Below are positions 1 through 8,838 of a stretch of DNA of 64,000 nucleotides, one piece after another. The notes beneath the pieces were generated by a model. That model searched no databases. It had not been told where the DNA came from and saw only the letters and a program-made list of their open reading frames with translations. The DNA comes from Castellaniella sp040276085. Its GTDB lineage: Bacteria > Pseudomonadota > Gammaproteobacteria > Burkholderiales > Burkholderiaceae_B. The stretch lies in the NCBI RefSeq assembly GCF_040276085.1, contig NZ_JBELOK010000006.1:62001-126000 (forward strand), written 5' to 3'. Numbering within the stretch: the stretch's first letter is position 1; each line of letters begins with the position of its first letter. Both the position numbers and the translations under genes were made by a program.

Positions 1-623
1 GTGTGTTGATGTCGGGTGTGGGTACCCTGATTGGTACGCCCATTGGGGTGCTGGCAGGTACTTATCTGGCAGAATACGGCCGCCGGGGCTGGCTGGCGCC
101 GGCTACCCGCTTTCTCAATGATGTGCTGTTGTCGGCTCCCTCGATCGTCATCGGCCTGTTTATTTACGCTGTGTATGTGGCTCAAGTGGGGCATTACTCG
201 GGCTGGGCCGGTGCTTTTGCCTTGGCAATCCTGGTGATTCCGGTGGTGGTGCGCGCCACCGACAACATGTTGTCTCTGGTGCCCAACAGTCTTCGAGAGG
301 CCGCCGCTGCCTTGGGCTGCCCGCAGTGGCGGGTGGTGGTGTTCATCTGCTATCGCGCAGCGCGCTCAGGGATTATTACCGGCATTTTGCTGGCAGTGGC
401 CCGGATCGCCGGCGAGACCGCACCGTTGCTTTTTACCGCACTGAATAATCAGTTCATGTCCTGGAACATGAACGCCCCCATTGCCAATCTGCCGGTGGTG
501 ATTTTTCAGTATGCCGCCAGCCCCTTCGAAGACTGGAACCGCCTGGCCTGGGCCGGGGCTGCCCTGATCACCTTGCTGGTGTTGGCCATCAACATTATTG
601 CCCGTAGCCTGTTTCGCAAATAA
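1..623 (+). CDS. pstA: Phosphate ABC transporter permease PstA (5' end outside window)
   Basis: Inner-membrane permease subunit of the high-affinity phosphate importer PstSCAB. The open frame runs in from the left edge (codons begin at base 3), so the N-terminus is missing; about 206 residues are visible. Several hydrophobic membrane segments are visible, and the cytoplasmic EAA-type loop that docks the ATPase is seen as EAAAALGCPQWRVV followed by the GITTGILLAVARIAGETAPLL-like stretch typical of PstA. pstB follows after 17 bases, which fits a pst operon. I infer the rest of pstA, pstC and pstS lie upstream of the window. Confidence 0.93.
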   Translation, partial: VLMSGVGTLIGTPIGVLAGTYLAEYGRRGWLAPATRFLNDVLLSAPSIVIGLFIYAVYVAQVGHYSGWAGAFALAILVIPVVVRATDNMLSLVPNSLREAAAALGCPQWRVVVFICYRAARSGIITGILLAVARIAGETAPLLFTALNNQFMSWNMNAPIANLPVVIFQYAASPFEDWNRLAWAGAALITLLVLAINIIARSLFRK

Positions 624-640
624 TCTGCCCTGGTTCGCTC

Positions 641-1423
641 ATGACATCGTTTAATACTGCTATCACCGAACGCACCAAGCTGGCGGTGCGTGATCTTGAT
701 TTTTATTACGGCACCTTCAAGGCCTTGCACGGTATCAATATGGATATCGCCGAAAACAAGGTAACTGCATTTATCGGGCCTTCGGGTTGTGGCAAATCTA
801 CCTTGTTGCGCACCTTTAACCGGATGTTCGAGCTGTATCCGGGGCAACGTGCCGAAGGCACGATCGAGTTCGACGGAGAAAATCTCCTCACTTCCCGGCT
901 GGATATTGCCCTGATTCGTGCCAAGGTGGGGATGGTGTTTCAGAAGCCCACGCCGTTTCCCATGAGTATCTACGACAACATCGCTTTTGGTGTGCGCCTG
1001 TTCGAACGCCTCAGCAAAGGCGAAATGGACGAGCGCGTCGAATGGGCACTCACCAAGGCGGCCTTGTGGGACGAGGTAAAAGACAAGCTGGGGCAAAGCG
1101 GCAACGGGCTCTCTGGTGGCCAGCAGCAGCGCCTGTGCATTGCACGGGGCGTGGCTATCAAACCCGAAGTCCTGTTGCTTGATGAACCTTGTTCGGCGCT
1201 GGATCCCATCTCTACCGCCAAAATCGAAGAGTTGATCGCCGAACTCAAGGATGATTACACGGTAGTGATCGTTACCCACAACATGCAGCAGGCAGCGCGC
1301 TGCTCTGATTACACCGCCTATATGTATCTGGGCGAGCTCATGGAGTTTGGCCCCACCGACCAGATCTTTGTGAAGCCGGCGCGCAAGGAAACCGAAGATT
1401 ACATTACCGGTCGCTTTGGGTAG
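641..1423 (+). CDS. pstB: Phosphate ABC transporter ATP-binding protein PstB
   Basis: Cytoplasmic ATPase that powers phosphate import through PstA/PstC. At 260 residues it has the normal family length. The Walker A motif GPSGCGKST is at residues 46-54, the ABC signature LSGGQQQR is near residue 157, and the Walker B stretch LLLDEPCSALDP follows it. A C-terminal VTHNMQQAARCSD segment gives the switch histidine. It lies 17 bases after pstA. The usual downstream partner phoU is not next to it; the next gene is a PepSY protein about 120 bases away. Confidence 0.96.
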   Translation: MTSFNTAITERTKLAVRDLDFYYGTFKALHGINMDIAENKVTAFIGPSGCGKSTLLRTFNRMFELYPGQRAEGTIEFDGENLLTSRLDIALIRAKVGMVFQKPTPFPMSIYDNIAFGVRLFERLSKGEMDERVEWALTKAALWDEVKDKLGQSGNGLSGGQQQRLCIARGVAIKPEVLLLDEPCSALDPISTAKIEELIAELKDDYTVVIVTHNMQQAARCSDYTAYMYLGELMEFGPTDQIFVKPARKETEDYITGRFG

Positions 1424-1544
1424 GCATAGCCGAAGCCCAGGCACTGGCGGGTGCTGCTGATCAGAACCCGCTGTGCGGGTATTCACCTGGGGTTCATGAT
1501 TGCCCCGCTATGCTGCAGGCATGTGAATCATCAAGGGGCTTCGC

Positions 1545-1934
1545 GTGTTACGCAAATTTCTTCTCGGCTTTTCGCTGTTGGCCATGCTGGTGGGCGGGGG
1601 CTTTGCCCTGGATGCCGCCCAGGCGCACGATCATGATCGTGCCCGTGCCGAGCAGCTTCAGGCCATGGGTAAGGTATTGCCACTTCAAAAGATTCTGGAT
1701 ATGGTGGCAGCTGAATATCCCGGTCAGGTGCTCAAGGTCGAGTTTGAGGAAGAAGACGGCAAGGATCTGGAGCTGGATTGCCAAAATGATGAGGCATGCC
1801 CGAGCCAATGGATCTACGAGCTCAAGATCCTGCAGGATAATAGCCGGGTGATCAAACTGAAAATCGATGCCCACACCGGCAAGATCCTTTTGGTAGGGCA
1901 GCGCAACCCACATTACAAGAGGGATCGTTCATGA
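1545..1934 (+). CDS. Secreted PepSY-domain protein linked to a two-component system
   Basis: A 129-residue exported protein. It starts with GTG at 1545 behind an AAGGGG ribosome-binding site. Residues 1-27 form a signal peptide ending AQAHD, and the rest matches a single PepSY-type domain (KILDMVAAEYPGQVLKVEF, then a YELKIL...KLKIDAHTGKIL strand pair). PepSY proteins are small periplasmic or membrane-facing modulators whose ligands are mostly unknown. Its stop overlaps the start of the response regulator by 4 bases, so it is probably co-translated with the two-component system and may feed information to the sensor kinase. That role is inferred from context only. Confidence 0.82.
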   Translation: MLRKFLLGFSLLAMLVGGGFALDAAQAHDHDRARAEQLQAMGKVLPLQKILDMVAAEYPGQVLKVEFEEEDGKDLELDCQNDEACPSQWIYELKILQDNSRVIKLKIDAHTGKILLVGQRNPHYKRDRS

Positions 1935-2596
1935 GGCTTCTGGTGGCTGAGGATGAACCCGTGCTTGCTGCCCAGCTGACGTCCGCGCTGCAGTCTGCCG
2001 GATATGTGGTGGATGTGGCTGCGGATGGGCTGGATGTCGAGCATCAGGGCCTGTCGGAGCCCTACGATCTGGTGGTTCTGGATCTGGGCTTGCCTGGGCG
2101 CGACGGGTTATCCGTGTTGCGACGCTGGCGTGAAGCAGGCCGCGTGTTTCCGGTGCTGATTCTCACTGCCCGGGATCATTGGCACGACAAAGTAGACGGC
2201 ATTGATGCCGGGGCGGACGACTATCTCACCAAGCCCTTTCATCTCGAAGAATTGCAGGCACGGGTGCGGGCTTTGTTGCGCCGGGCAGGCGGCCACGCGT
2301 CGGCTGATATCCGCTGTGGCCCCTTGCTCCTGGACACCCGGCAAGCCGGGATCAGTCTTGATGGCCAGCCGCTCGAGCTTACCGGACATGAGTATCGGGT
2401 GCTGGCCTATCTGATGATGCATCACGGAGAACTGGTGTCACGCAGCCAGTTGGTGGAACATATTTATGCCCAGGATTTCGACCGTGATTCCAACACCATC
2501 GAGGTATTCATCGCCCGCTTGCGGCGCAAAATCCCGCCCGAGCTGATTCAGACCGTACGCGGCCTGGGCTATCGTCTGGCAGCTGGCCCAGCATGA
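1931..2596 (+). CDS. OmpR/PhoB-family response regulator (PhoP-like)
   Basis: A 221-residue DNA-binding response regulator. The receiver domain (about 1-115) has the phospho-acceptor Asp51 in VVLDLGLPGRDG, the acidic pair Glu7/Asp8 and Lys101 in DDYLTKPFHLEEL. The C-terminal winged helix (about 125-220) ends with the typical TVRGLGYRL wing. The segment DHWHDKVDGIDAGADDY resembles PhoP more than other family members. It overlaps the PepSY gene by 4 bases and the kinase gene by 4 bases, so the three are one operon. The signal and regulon are not visible here; I would not assign the name phoP without comparison. Confidence 0.92.
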   Translation: MRLLVAEDEPVLAAQLTSALQSAGYVVDVAADGLDVEHQGLSEPYDLVVLDLGLPGRDGLSVLRRWREAGRVFPVLILTARDHWHDKVDGIDAGADDYLTKPFHLEELQARVRALLRRAGGHASADIRCGPLLLDTRQAGISLDGQPLELTGHEYRVLAYLMMHHGELVSRSQLVEHIYAQDFDRDSNTIEVFIARLRRKIPPELIQTVRGLGYRLAAGPA

Positions 2597-3972
2597 GACC
2601 ACGCCTGCATGCACGATATCAGTCTTTGCGGGTAAGGCTGCTGGCTGCCTTGCTGGCATGGGTGTTGCTCAGTGTGCTGGCTGCCGGGTGGGGGATTCAG
2701 CAGCTCTTCCGGCAGCACATCATGGCGCAGCTGCAGTCCGAACTTAATATTTATCTGGATCAGCTCACAGCGGTTTTACAGGTAAATGCCGGCGGCCAGA
2801 TCGCGCTCAGCTCCTTGCCGGGCGACCCCCGTTTCAATCAGCCCTATTCAGGCTTGTATTGGCAAGTTTCCGTGTCACAGGCTGATGGCAAAATCACACC
2901 GGTTCTGCGCTCGCGCTCTTTGTGGGATGCCGACTTGCCTCAGCAATACAGCGGCTTGCAGATGGGGCGGGATCTTGCCACCGAAGCGGTAGGCCCGTCG
3001 GGCCAGCAACTGCGTGTACGTGCCCGGTTATTGCAGCCAGCCGATGGGCCCTACGATGAGCTTCTGCTGATAGCAGGGGCCGACCAGCACCTGTGGGCCG
3101 AGCCCATTGACCGTTTTAACCGGATGCTGGCGCTGGCACTGGGCATTCTGGTGCTGGGTATGGCGATTGCCGCGTGGGCCCAGGTATCTTACGGGCTAAG
3201 CCCGTTGGTACGTCTGAGACGCCGCTTGCTGGATGTGCGAGAGGGCCGGGCCAGCCACATCGAAGGTGTGTTTCCCACAGAAGTTCAACCGCTGGTGCAG
3301 GATTTCAATGAGGTACTCGACCGTAATCAGCAGGCGCTGGATGGTGCCCGCCGGGAGGCCGGCAACCTGGCACACGCCCTGAAAACCCCGCTGGCCGTGT
3401 TGGCCAACGCTGCCAGGGCAAAAGACCCCGCTTTGCCAGAACTGGTTTCCGAGCAGGTTCAGGTGGCGCACCGCCAGGTGGATTACCACCTGGCACAGGC
3501 GCGTGCGGCCGCTGCGATTCGGGTACGGGGCTTAAGCAGCCCTGTGGCGCCCTTGCTGCAAGGCCTGGTGCGGGTGATGCAACGGGTTCATGCCGACCGG
3601 GCCCTGCAATATGATCTGTCTGGTGTGGATGAATCGCTGGCGTTTCGGGGAGAATCCCAAGATTTTGAGGAGATGCTGGGCAACGTGCTGGATAACGCGG
3701 GTAAATGGGCCCGGCGCAGGGTACAGGTCAGTGCCCGAAAGCACGAGAACATGCTTGAAATCAAGGTAGAAGACGATGGCCCTGGCTTACGCGCCGATCG
3801 CACTGAAGCCGTATTTGAACGTGGTCAGCGAGCCGATGAACGCAGGCCGGGCTCTGGTCTGGGGTTGTCGATTGTGAGGGATCTTGCCCAGTTGTATGGG
3901 GGCCGGGCCTATATGGAAACAGGCACCCTGGGAGGTGCCTGTGTCGTGATTTGCCTGCCGGCTGTCGGGTAG
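2593..3972 (+). CDS. Sensor histidine kinase (PhoQ-like)
   Basis: Membrane sensor kinase of 459 residues paired with the preceding regulator (ATGA overlap). A first membrane helix is at about residues 15-38, a periplasmic sensor region at about 39-175, and a second helix at about 178-200, followed by a HAMP-like linker. The phospho-acceptor is His261 in NLAHALKTPLAVL, which resembles the PhoQ dimerisation motif. The ATPase domain shows the N box (LGNVLDNAGKWAR), the G1 box (VEDDGPGL) and the G2 box (RPGSGLGLSIV). The final residues are complete and no frameshift is seen. The ligand is unknown; the PepSY partner suggests input from the periplasm. Confidence 0.92.
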   Translation: MRPRLHARYQSLRVRLLAALLAWVLLSVLAAGWGIQQLFRQHIMAQLQSELNIYLDQLTAVLQVNAGGQIALSSLPGDPRFNQPYSGLYWQVSVSQADGKITPVLRSRSLWDADLPQQYSGLQMGRDLATEAVGPSGQQLRVRARLLQPADGPYDELLLIAGADQHLWAEPIDRFNRMLALALGILVLGMAIAAWAQVSYGLSPLVRLRRRLLDVREGRASHIEGVFPTEVQPLVQDFNEVLDRNQQALDGARREAGNLAHALKTPLAVLANAARAKDPALPELVSEQVQVAHRQVDYHLAQARAAAAIRVRGLSSPVAPLLQGLVRVMQRVHADRALQYDLSGVDESLAFRGESQDFEEMLGNVLDNAGKWARRRVQVSARKHENMLEIKVEDDGPGLRADRTEAVFERGQRADERRPGSGLGLSIVRDLAQLYGGRAYMETGTLGGACVVICLPAVG

Positions 3973-4005
3973 TAACCGCTTGCCGGCGGATTTTCCTGGC
4001 GGGGC

Positions 4006-4416
4006 TTAGTTGTAGCGGCCGTTGCGGCCACCCAGGCTGTAAGCGCCTGCGCCCAGCAAGGCCACTGCGATACCGCTAAAGAAGTACATGCCCTGAAGCT
4101 CGAGTGCCCAGCCACCACTCTTGCCCAGTGCAAGTGCGTCGGCCGAGTGCACCAGACCAAAGGCAAACAGCATGTTGATGGCGACGATCAGGCCTGCTGC
4201 ACGCGTCCAGAGGCCAAGAACCAGTAGAACCGGGGCAAGGATTTCGCCAATATAGACGCCATAGGCGACAAAGCCGGGGATACCATGGGTTTGCAGCATG
4301 CCGGTGATCCAGCCTACGCCACCGCCCAGTTTTCCCAGGCCGTGCAACAGAATCAGGATACCCAGAGCCAGACGTAAAGTCAGTTTGCCGAGATCTTCAG
4401 TTGCTGTTGACGACAT
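4006..4416 (-). CDS. DoxX-family membrane protein
   Basis: Small integral membrane protein of 136 residues with four hydrophobic helices. DoxX/DoxD-like features include LTLRLALGILILLHGLGKLGG near the N-terminus and the glycine-rich second helix. Family members are poorly understood and have been linked to redox or quinone-associated processes. I chose the ATG at 4416, behind AAAAGGACATC, rather than the longer frame starting at 4449, because the longer form would run into tRNA-Pro. It is convergent with the sensor kinase. Confidence 0.85.
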   Translation of the reverse strand: MSSTATEDLGKLTLRLALGILILLHGLGKLGGGVGWITGMLQTHGIPGFVAYGVYIGEILAPVLLVLGLWTRAAGLIVAINMLFAFGLVHSADALALGKSGGWALELQGMYFFSGIAVALLGAGAYSLGGRNGRYN

Positions 4417-4434
4417 ATGATGTCCTTTTAGTGA

Positions 4435-4511
4435 TGGTCGGGGCGACATGATTCGAACATGCGACCCTCTGCTCCCAAAGCAGATGCGCTACCAGGCTGC
4501 GCTACGCCCCG
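4435..4511 (-). tRNA. tRNA-Pro (anticodon TGG)
   Basis: The reverse complement folds into a standard cloverleaf. The acceptor stem CGGGGCG pairs with CGCCCCG (discriminator A), the anticodon stem TCTGC/GCAGA flanks the loop TTTGGGA with anticodon TGG, and the T arm is GCATG-TTCGAAT-CATGT. CCA is encoded at 4435-4437. The gene sits between the DoxX gene and the sulfatase gene on the same strand. Confidence 0.97.
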
Positions 4512-4550
4512 ACGTGTCAGGAACGCAAGATTCTACCACGAGCCACCAGG

Positions 4551-6452
4551 TTATTCGGTGACACGGCGTTTGAGCTCGGGCAGCGTATGAGCCCGATGCT
4601 GATAGGCCCATGATGGCCACAGCGCGTGCGCCAGTGCAATCTCTGCCAGGGCAGGGTCTTGCGGCAGGGGTGCATAGTGATCAGGCGCGGTGTAGCGGAA
4701 AAACAGTGCTTCCTGGTGTGGTTCCAGTACAACAAGTGTGTCTTCTTTCAGGTAGCCGTAGTGATCTTCATACTGCATCATGGCGCGCCCGCCAGTGCCG
4801 TCCTGGGTCAGGTCGTGGCCGATCATGGGATGGGCATCATCGATGCCAATCAGGGATAACAGGGTGGGTGGCAGGTCAATCTGGCTGATGATGCGGGGAT
4901 CTTGCCGGGTCGGCACGCCTGCACCCAGGACCAGTGCCGGGATATGAAAGTGGCGCAAGGGGATGCGTTGTGCGCCACCCACCCGGGAATCATGGTCAGC
5001 CACAATCAAAAAGACAGTGTCTTCCCAGTAGGTGCTTTGCTGTGCCCGCTCAAAAAACTGGCCGATGGCCCAATCGGCATAGCGAACCGTATTTTGCACG
5101 GTGGCAGGGTCGCCCGCTACGGCGATGCGGCCGGCCGGGTACTCCCAGGGTGTGTGGTTGCTGACGGAAAACGCCAGATGCAGTGTGGGTTGGTCTGTAT
5201 CGGTTGACAGCAGATCATGCAGTTTATTGAACATGTCTTCGTCGCTGGCACCCCAGGTACCGATAAATGCGGGTGACTCGAAGCTGGGCAGATCGTGCAG
5301 CTCGTCAAATCCATTGCCCAGAAAAAAGCTTTTCATGTTGTCAAAATGGGCTTCGCCCCCGTATATGAAACGGGAGCGATAACCGTGCTTGCGCAGCAGC
5401 TGGGCCAAGGTAAAGAAGTTGCTTTGTGCATTGGCCAGGCGCAATGCCGCATCAGACAAGGTGGGTGGAAACCCGGCCGTGACAGCTTCCAGGCCGCGTA
5501 CCGAACGTGTGCCCGTGGCATATGCACGGGTGAAATTCCAGCCCTGGGCGGCAAGTTTGTCCAGGTTGGGGGTCAGGTTGGCACCGCCCAGATTGCCGAC
5601 ATATTGAGCCCCCAGGCTTTCCTGTACGATCAGCACCAGGTTTTTTGGCCGGGAGGGGTGCTGGCTGGCAGGTTGGTGGTGCAAGGTGGGCAAATCAGGC
5701 GGGCCGGGCGGGATGTTGGCCCACTGGCACACCAGGGCCTGCAGGCGGTCGTCGGGCAGGTTGCCATACACATCGGCTGCCGAGCGCTCATTTTTGATGG
5801 CGTACAGCGCAAACAAAACGTTGTAGAAAGAATTGAGTGGCAAGGTGTTAAGCAGGCTGTCGCCGCACCAGGCCACCGAGGCAGGGTTGATGGGGCGGTG
5901 CCCGAGGGTGCCCCGGATGGCCAGCACGATCAGTGCGCCAATCAGGAGGGTCAGGGCGATGCGCCAGGGCCAGGCCGGCAAAGTGTTTGGGGCGGCTGAT
6001 GCCAATAGCGTATGACCCAGCCAGGCAGCCAGCGCCATGGCCAGTACGGCAGCTGCCAATACCGTCTTGTAGCCTTTCCAGAGCATCCCGAACACTTCTT
6101 TTGGATACTTCAGGTAATCAAGATACAGGCGGTTGGGGCGGCTGTCGTACTCGAGAATGAACTGTGGCGTGGAGATCTCCAACAGTACAAAGACTAGCCA
6201 CACAAGCTGCAGCCAGAGACCGGTGACAAAAATCGCCATGGGCTGATCGGCCAGCCATGGGGCCAGCAAGGCCGGTACGCCCGCCCACATGGCGATCTGG
6301 TTGAGGTCGATGCGCAGCCCCCAGCGAAACACAATCCAGGGTGCCGGCCCGGCTGCCCGCAATCGCGGCCACACCCACAGAGCCAGCAGTGCGCGGCTGG
6401 CAGTTAAAAACACCAGCATTGCCAGGATGAAAATACCGATCTGCGTGAACAT
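4551..6452 (-). CDS. LTA synthase-family membrane sulfatase/phosphoglycerol transferase-like protein
   Basis: A 633-residue protein with five N-terminal hydrophobic helices (within about residues 1-190) and a large extracytoplasmic sulfatase-fold domain. It begins catalytic-domain motifs at NLVLIVQESLG, carries the probable nucleophile threonine near residue 313 in ATGTRSVRGLEA, and shows the metal ligands in VADHDSR. This is the architecture of lipoteichoic-acid synthase relatives, which in Gram-negatives include OpgB/MdoB-type and phosphoethanolamine-type transferases. The actual acceptor cannot be told from sequence. The outer-membrane phospholipase gene lies 20 bases upstream on the same strand, so a shared envelope role is plausible. 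Confidence 0.85.
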   Translation of the reverse strand: MFTQIGIFILAMLVFLTASRALLALWVWPRLRAAGPAPWIVFRWGLRIDLNQIAMWAGVPALLAPWLADQPMAIFVTGLWLQLVWLVFVLLEISTPQFILEYDSRPNRLYLDYLKYPKEVFGMLWKGYKTVLAAAVLAMALAAWLGHTLLASAAPNTLPAWPWRIALTLLIGALIVLAIRGTLGHRPINPASVAWCGDSLLNTLPLNSFYNVLFALYAIKNERSAADVYGNLPDDRLQALVCQWANIPPGPPDLPTLHHQPASQHPSRPKNLVLIVQESLGAQYVGNLGGANLTPNLDKLAAQGWNFTRAYATGTRSVRGLEAVTAGFPPTLSDAALRLANAQSNFFTLAQLLRKHGYRSRFIYGGEAHFDNMKSFFLGNGFDELHDLPSFESPAFIGTWGASDEDMFNKLHDLLSTDTDQPTLHLAFSVSNHTPWEYPAGRIAVAGDPATVQNTVRYADWAIGQFFERAQQSTYWEDTVFLIVADHDSRVGGAQRIPLRHFHIPALVLGAGVPTRQDPRIISQIDLPPTLLSLIGIDDAHPMIGHDLTQDGTGGRAMMQYEDHYGYLKEDTLVVLEPHQEALFFRYTAPDHYAPLPQDPALAEIALAHALWPSWAYQHRAHTLPELKRRVTE

Positions 6453-6472
6453 ACTGTGTCCTGGAACAGGGG

Positions 6473-7702
6473 TCAGGGAACCAGCGCGATGCCGATACGG
6501 ACTTGTGGGTCGCTTTTTTGCATATAGCCCAGCAGTGTTTCACCGTATCCCTGGAAGTACTGAAGATACAGGTACCCGTTCATGTGCAGAAACGTACGTT
6601 GAAGCGGCCAGGCAGCCTCGAGCTGGGTGGCGTGTCCCTCGCTGCCCTGCCGGTACAGGCCCGAGAGTGCGAGGCCATTGTCTTGCTCGTAGCGCATTTT
6701 CCAGTCGACATAGCCAAGGTAATCCTGATAGCCCATGTCGCGGTCTGTGACAAAGTATTGTTTGATGCGTGGCATGAAACTGATGCGGCTGCCGCTGCCG
6801 AGCCGGTAGCTGACTTCGGGTTGGATGTAGAAATCATTGAGCGACCGTGAATCCTCGCCCTCCTTGCCGTTGGATTTATGTTCCACCCCGGTGTTCAGGC
6901 CAAGGGTCCAGCGCTTGTCTGGGGAATCCCAAAGTGATTCGCGTGCCCAGAACAGACTGGGGTTATAGGTGGTATCCACGAAGGGGATGGAATCCGAGTG
7001 CAGATCCCACAGGGAGGTCTGGGTGTAGCCAAAGTACCAGTTGTCCATGAAACTGGGATGAGCGGGATCCGTGGGGCTGAAGGGGCGATACTTGAAACTG
7101 AACTGGAAGCGTGCATTGGCCCCGTCCTTGCTGCCCAGGGCGAAATACATGGGCTCGTAGGGAGAGAGCGCATTGCGGAAAGTCTCAAAGGGCGAAAGCG
7201 CTGCGGTTTCTTGCGTGGGTGCGGCGGTCAGCGGGCTTTCGGCAAGGCTTTCCCCGGCAGGCGTGGTTTTGGGAGAGAGGCCCGTGCCGCGTGCAATCGT
7301 GGTGCCGCCATCCCCCACCTGAAGCGCCAGCAAGGTGTTGTCTGCGCCATTTACCGTCAGTGTGATCAGGCCTTGTGCATCAGCCGGCACGGTACTTGTC
7401 CACACCATCTTGGTAAATGTATTGGCGGGCAGGTCGGCCGTATCGGCTGAGGTGCGTAGCTGAAACTGGGCAGGGGTGACATGGCCCTGGCTGTCCATCC
7501 ACTGGCCGGCCAGTGCCGTGGGTATTGGGCTGGCCAGTGGGTTGCCGGTGTCATTAACCAGCAGGCCTTGAAGTTCGATTGCCGTGCCAGGTGCTGCCTG
7601 GGTGTTGCCCAGCCGCAGTACAAGCTCGGCGTGGCTGGCGGTGGGCAGACCGGACAGCAGGGCGGGCAAAAGCAAAAAACGCAATAAACGTGAAATGATC
7701 AT
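6473..7702 (-). CDS. pldA: Outer-membrane phospholipase A (PldA/OMPLA family)
   Basis: Outer-membrane beta-barrel phospholipase A1 that degrades phospholipids misplaced in the outer leaflet. The ATG at 7702 gives a clean signal peptide (MIISRLLRFLLLPALLSG, cleaved after SHA); a TTG 21 bases upstream is the alternative. The active-site block reads EHKSNGKEGEDSRSLND, matching the OMPLA His-x-Ser-Asn-Gly ... SRSxN arrangement. Alternating aromatic strands fill the C-terminal 250 residues. Residues 20-165 are longer than in enterobacterial OMPLA and precede the barrel. It is followed closely by the LTA-synthase-like gene, likely an operon. Confidence 0.9.
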   Translation of the reverse strand: MIISRLLRFLLLPALLSGLPTASHAELVLRLGNTQAAPGTAIELQGLLVNDTGNPLASPIPTALAGQWMDSQGHVTPAQFQLRTSADTADLPANTFTKMVWTSTVPADAQGLITLTVNGADNTLLALQVGDGGTTIARGTGLSPKTTPAGESLAESPLTAAPTQETAALSPFETFRNALSPYEPMYFALGSKDGANARFQFSFKYRPFSPTDPAHPSFMDNWYFGYTQTSLWDLHSDSIPFVDTTYNPSLFWARESLWDSPDKRWTLGLNTGVEHKSNGKEGEDSRSLNDFYIQPEVSYRLGSGSRISFMPRIKQYFVTDRDMGYQDYLGYVDWKMRYEQDNGLALSGLYRQGSEGHATQLEAAWPLQRTFLHMNGYLYLQYFQGYGETLLGYMQKSDPQVRIGIALVP

Positions 7703-7754
7703 GGGTCTAATTTGGGCAAACAATGCTCAAAACTGTAGCACTGCTGCGGTGCGG

Positions 7755-8525
7755 CTAACGTGTCGCGATCAGAAAGAGGCGGGGGATCGGTAACAAAACA
7801 GATCCGTCGGCCTGAGCGGGATAGGCCGGTACCAACGCCTGTTGGTATGCGTCCAGAAAAGCCGTTTGTTCGTCTGGCGATAACTGCGCCAGAAACGGCC
7901 GCAGGGCGCTGCCCTTGAACCATTGCACAATATCGGCCACGCCGCCCGGCAGCATGTGCCAATAGACGGTGCGCCAGATATCCACGCGTTGGCAGTGTGC
8001 GATCAGCAGGTTGTAATACCAGGGCACCGGATGCTGGGGAAACCGGGTGCTGCGTTCGTCGCCGATGCGGGCCGACCAGCGGGGGTCGGTGGCCACTTGC
8101 CGCATCAGGGTTTTGACGAGTTCTTGCTGGTTATCCGGCATCTGGATGGCCAGGCTGCCACCCGGGGCCAGCTGTGCAGCCAGCTGGGGAAATAATGCGG
8201 CATGGTCGGGTATCCACTGCAAGGAGGCATTGGCCAGGATCAGGTCGTAGGGCTGCCCGGGATCCCAGGTGGCGATGTCGGCCTGCTTGAAGCGGACATC
8301 AGGCAAGCGTTCGCGGGCGGCTGCCAGCATGTCTGCAGAAGAATCAACGCCGCAGATGGCCGCGTCCGGGTGGAGACGCTGCAGAATTTCGGTGGAGTTT
8401 CCAGGCCCGCAGCCCAGATCGGCTGCCCAGGCAACCTCACGGGGGGGTACCGCTGCCAGCAGATCCCTGACAGGGCGGGTGCGTTCGGATTCAAACAGGG
8501 CGTATTGCGCTGCCGACCAAGTCAT
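7755..8525 (-). CDS. tam: Trans-aconitate 2-methyltransferase
   Basis: A 256-residue SAM-dependent methyltransferase, expected to methylate trans-aconitate, a spontaneous by-product of the citric acid cycle. SAM motif I is DLGCGPGNS at residues 36-43, and the LANASLQWIPDH segment is characteristic of Tam. I chose the ATG at 8525 (MTWSAAQYALFESERTRP), which aligns with the usual Tam N-terminus; an upstream ATG at 8558 is possible. Closely related methyltransferases (for example BioC-like) share the fold, but the ERTRPVRDLL start favours Tam. Confidence 0.87.
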   Translation of the reverse strand: MTWSAAQYALFESERTRPVRDLLAAVPPREVAWAADLGCGPGNSTEILQRLHPDAAICGVDSSADMLAAARERLPDVRFKQADIATWDPGQPYDLILANASLQWIPDHAALFPQLAAQLAPGGSLAIQMPDNQQELVKTLMRQVATDPRWSARIGDERSTRFPQHPVPWYYNLLIAHCQRVDIWRTVYWHMLPGGVADIVQWFKGSALRPFLAQLSPDEQTAFLDAYQQALVPAYPAQADGSVLLPIPRLFLIATR

Positions 8526-8608
8526 GGGGAGGTGTCCTTGATAGTGTCGAAAACCCATCTACTGTCTATCGTCGGGGTGCTTCGACCGGAGTGAAGCAGC
8601 CCGGGCGC

Positions 8609-8685
8609 TGGCCCGCCCTGCAGGAGTCGAACCTGCGACCTACGGCTTAGAAGGCCGTTGCTCTATCCAGCTGAGCTAAGGGCGG
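8609..8685 (-). tRNA. tRNA-Arg (anticodon TCT)
   Basis: On the minus strand the acceptor stem CCGCCCT pairs with AGGGCGG, discriminator G, and CCA is encoded at 8609-8611. The anticodon stem ACGGC/GCCGT holds the loop CTTCTAA with anticodon TCT. The D arm GCTCAGCTGGATAGAGC and T arm GCAGG-TTCGACT-CCTGC are standard. Confidence 0.97.
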
Positions 8686-8838
8686 TTAGAGATGCAGCTG
8701 ACAGCCCGACAGGGCAGATGCATGTCCGTGAACCCTGAATTCTAACGTGCAATCGGCCAGCCGGCATTTGTGTGCCTATGGATTGGTACACCGCGGGCGG
8801 TATCATGATTCTTTTCCAGGCACTGGAGCCTTTTTCCC

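Noticed and set aside
506..1486. 326-codon minus-strand frame opposite pstB
   Set aside because: Antisense to pstB and without any coherent domain.
8686..8838. SAM riboswitch upstream of the Cys/Met-metabolism gene
   Set aside because: I could not fold a SAM-type core in the 150-base leader; only a ribosome-binding site is clear.
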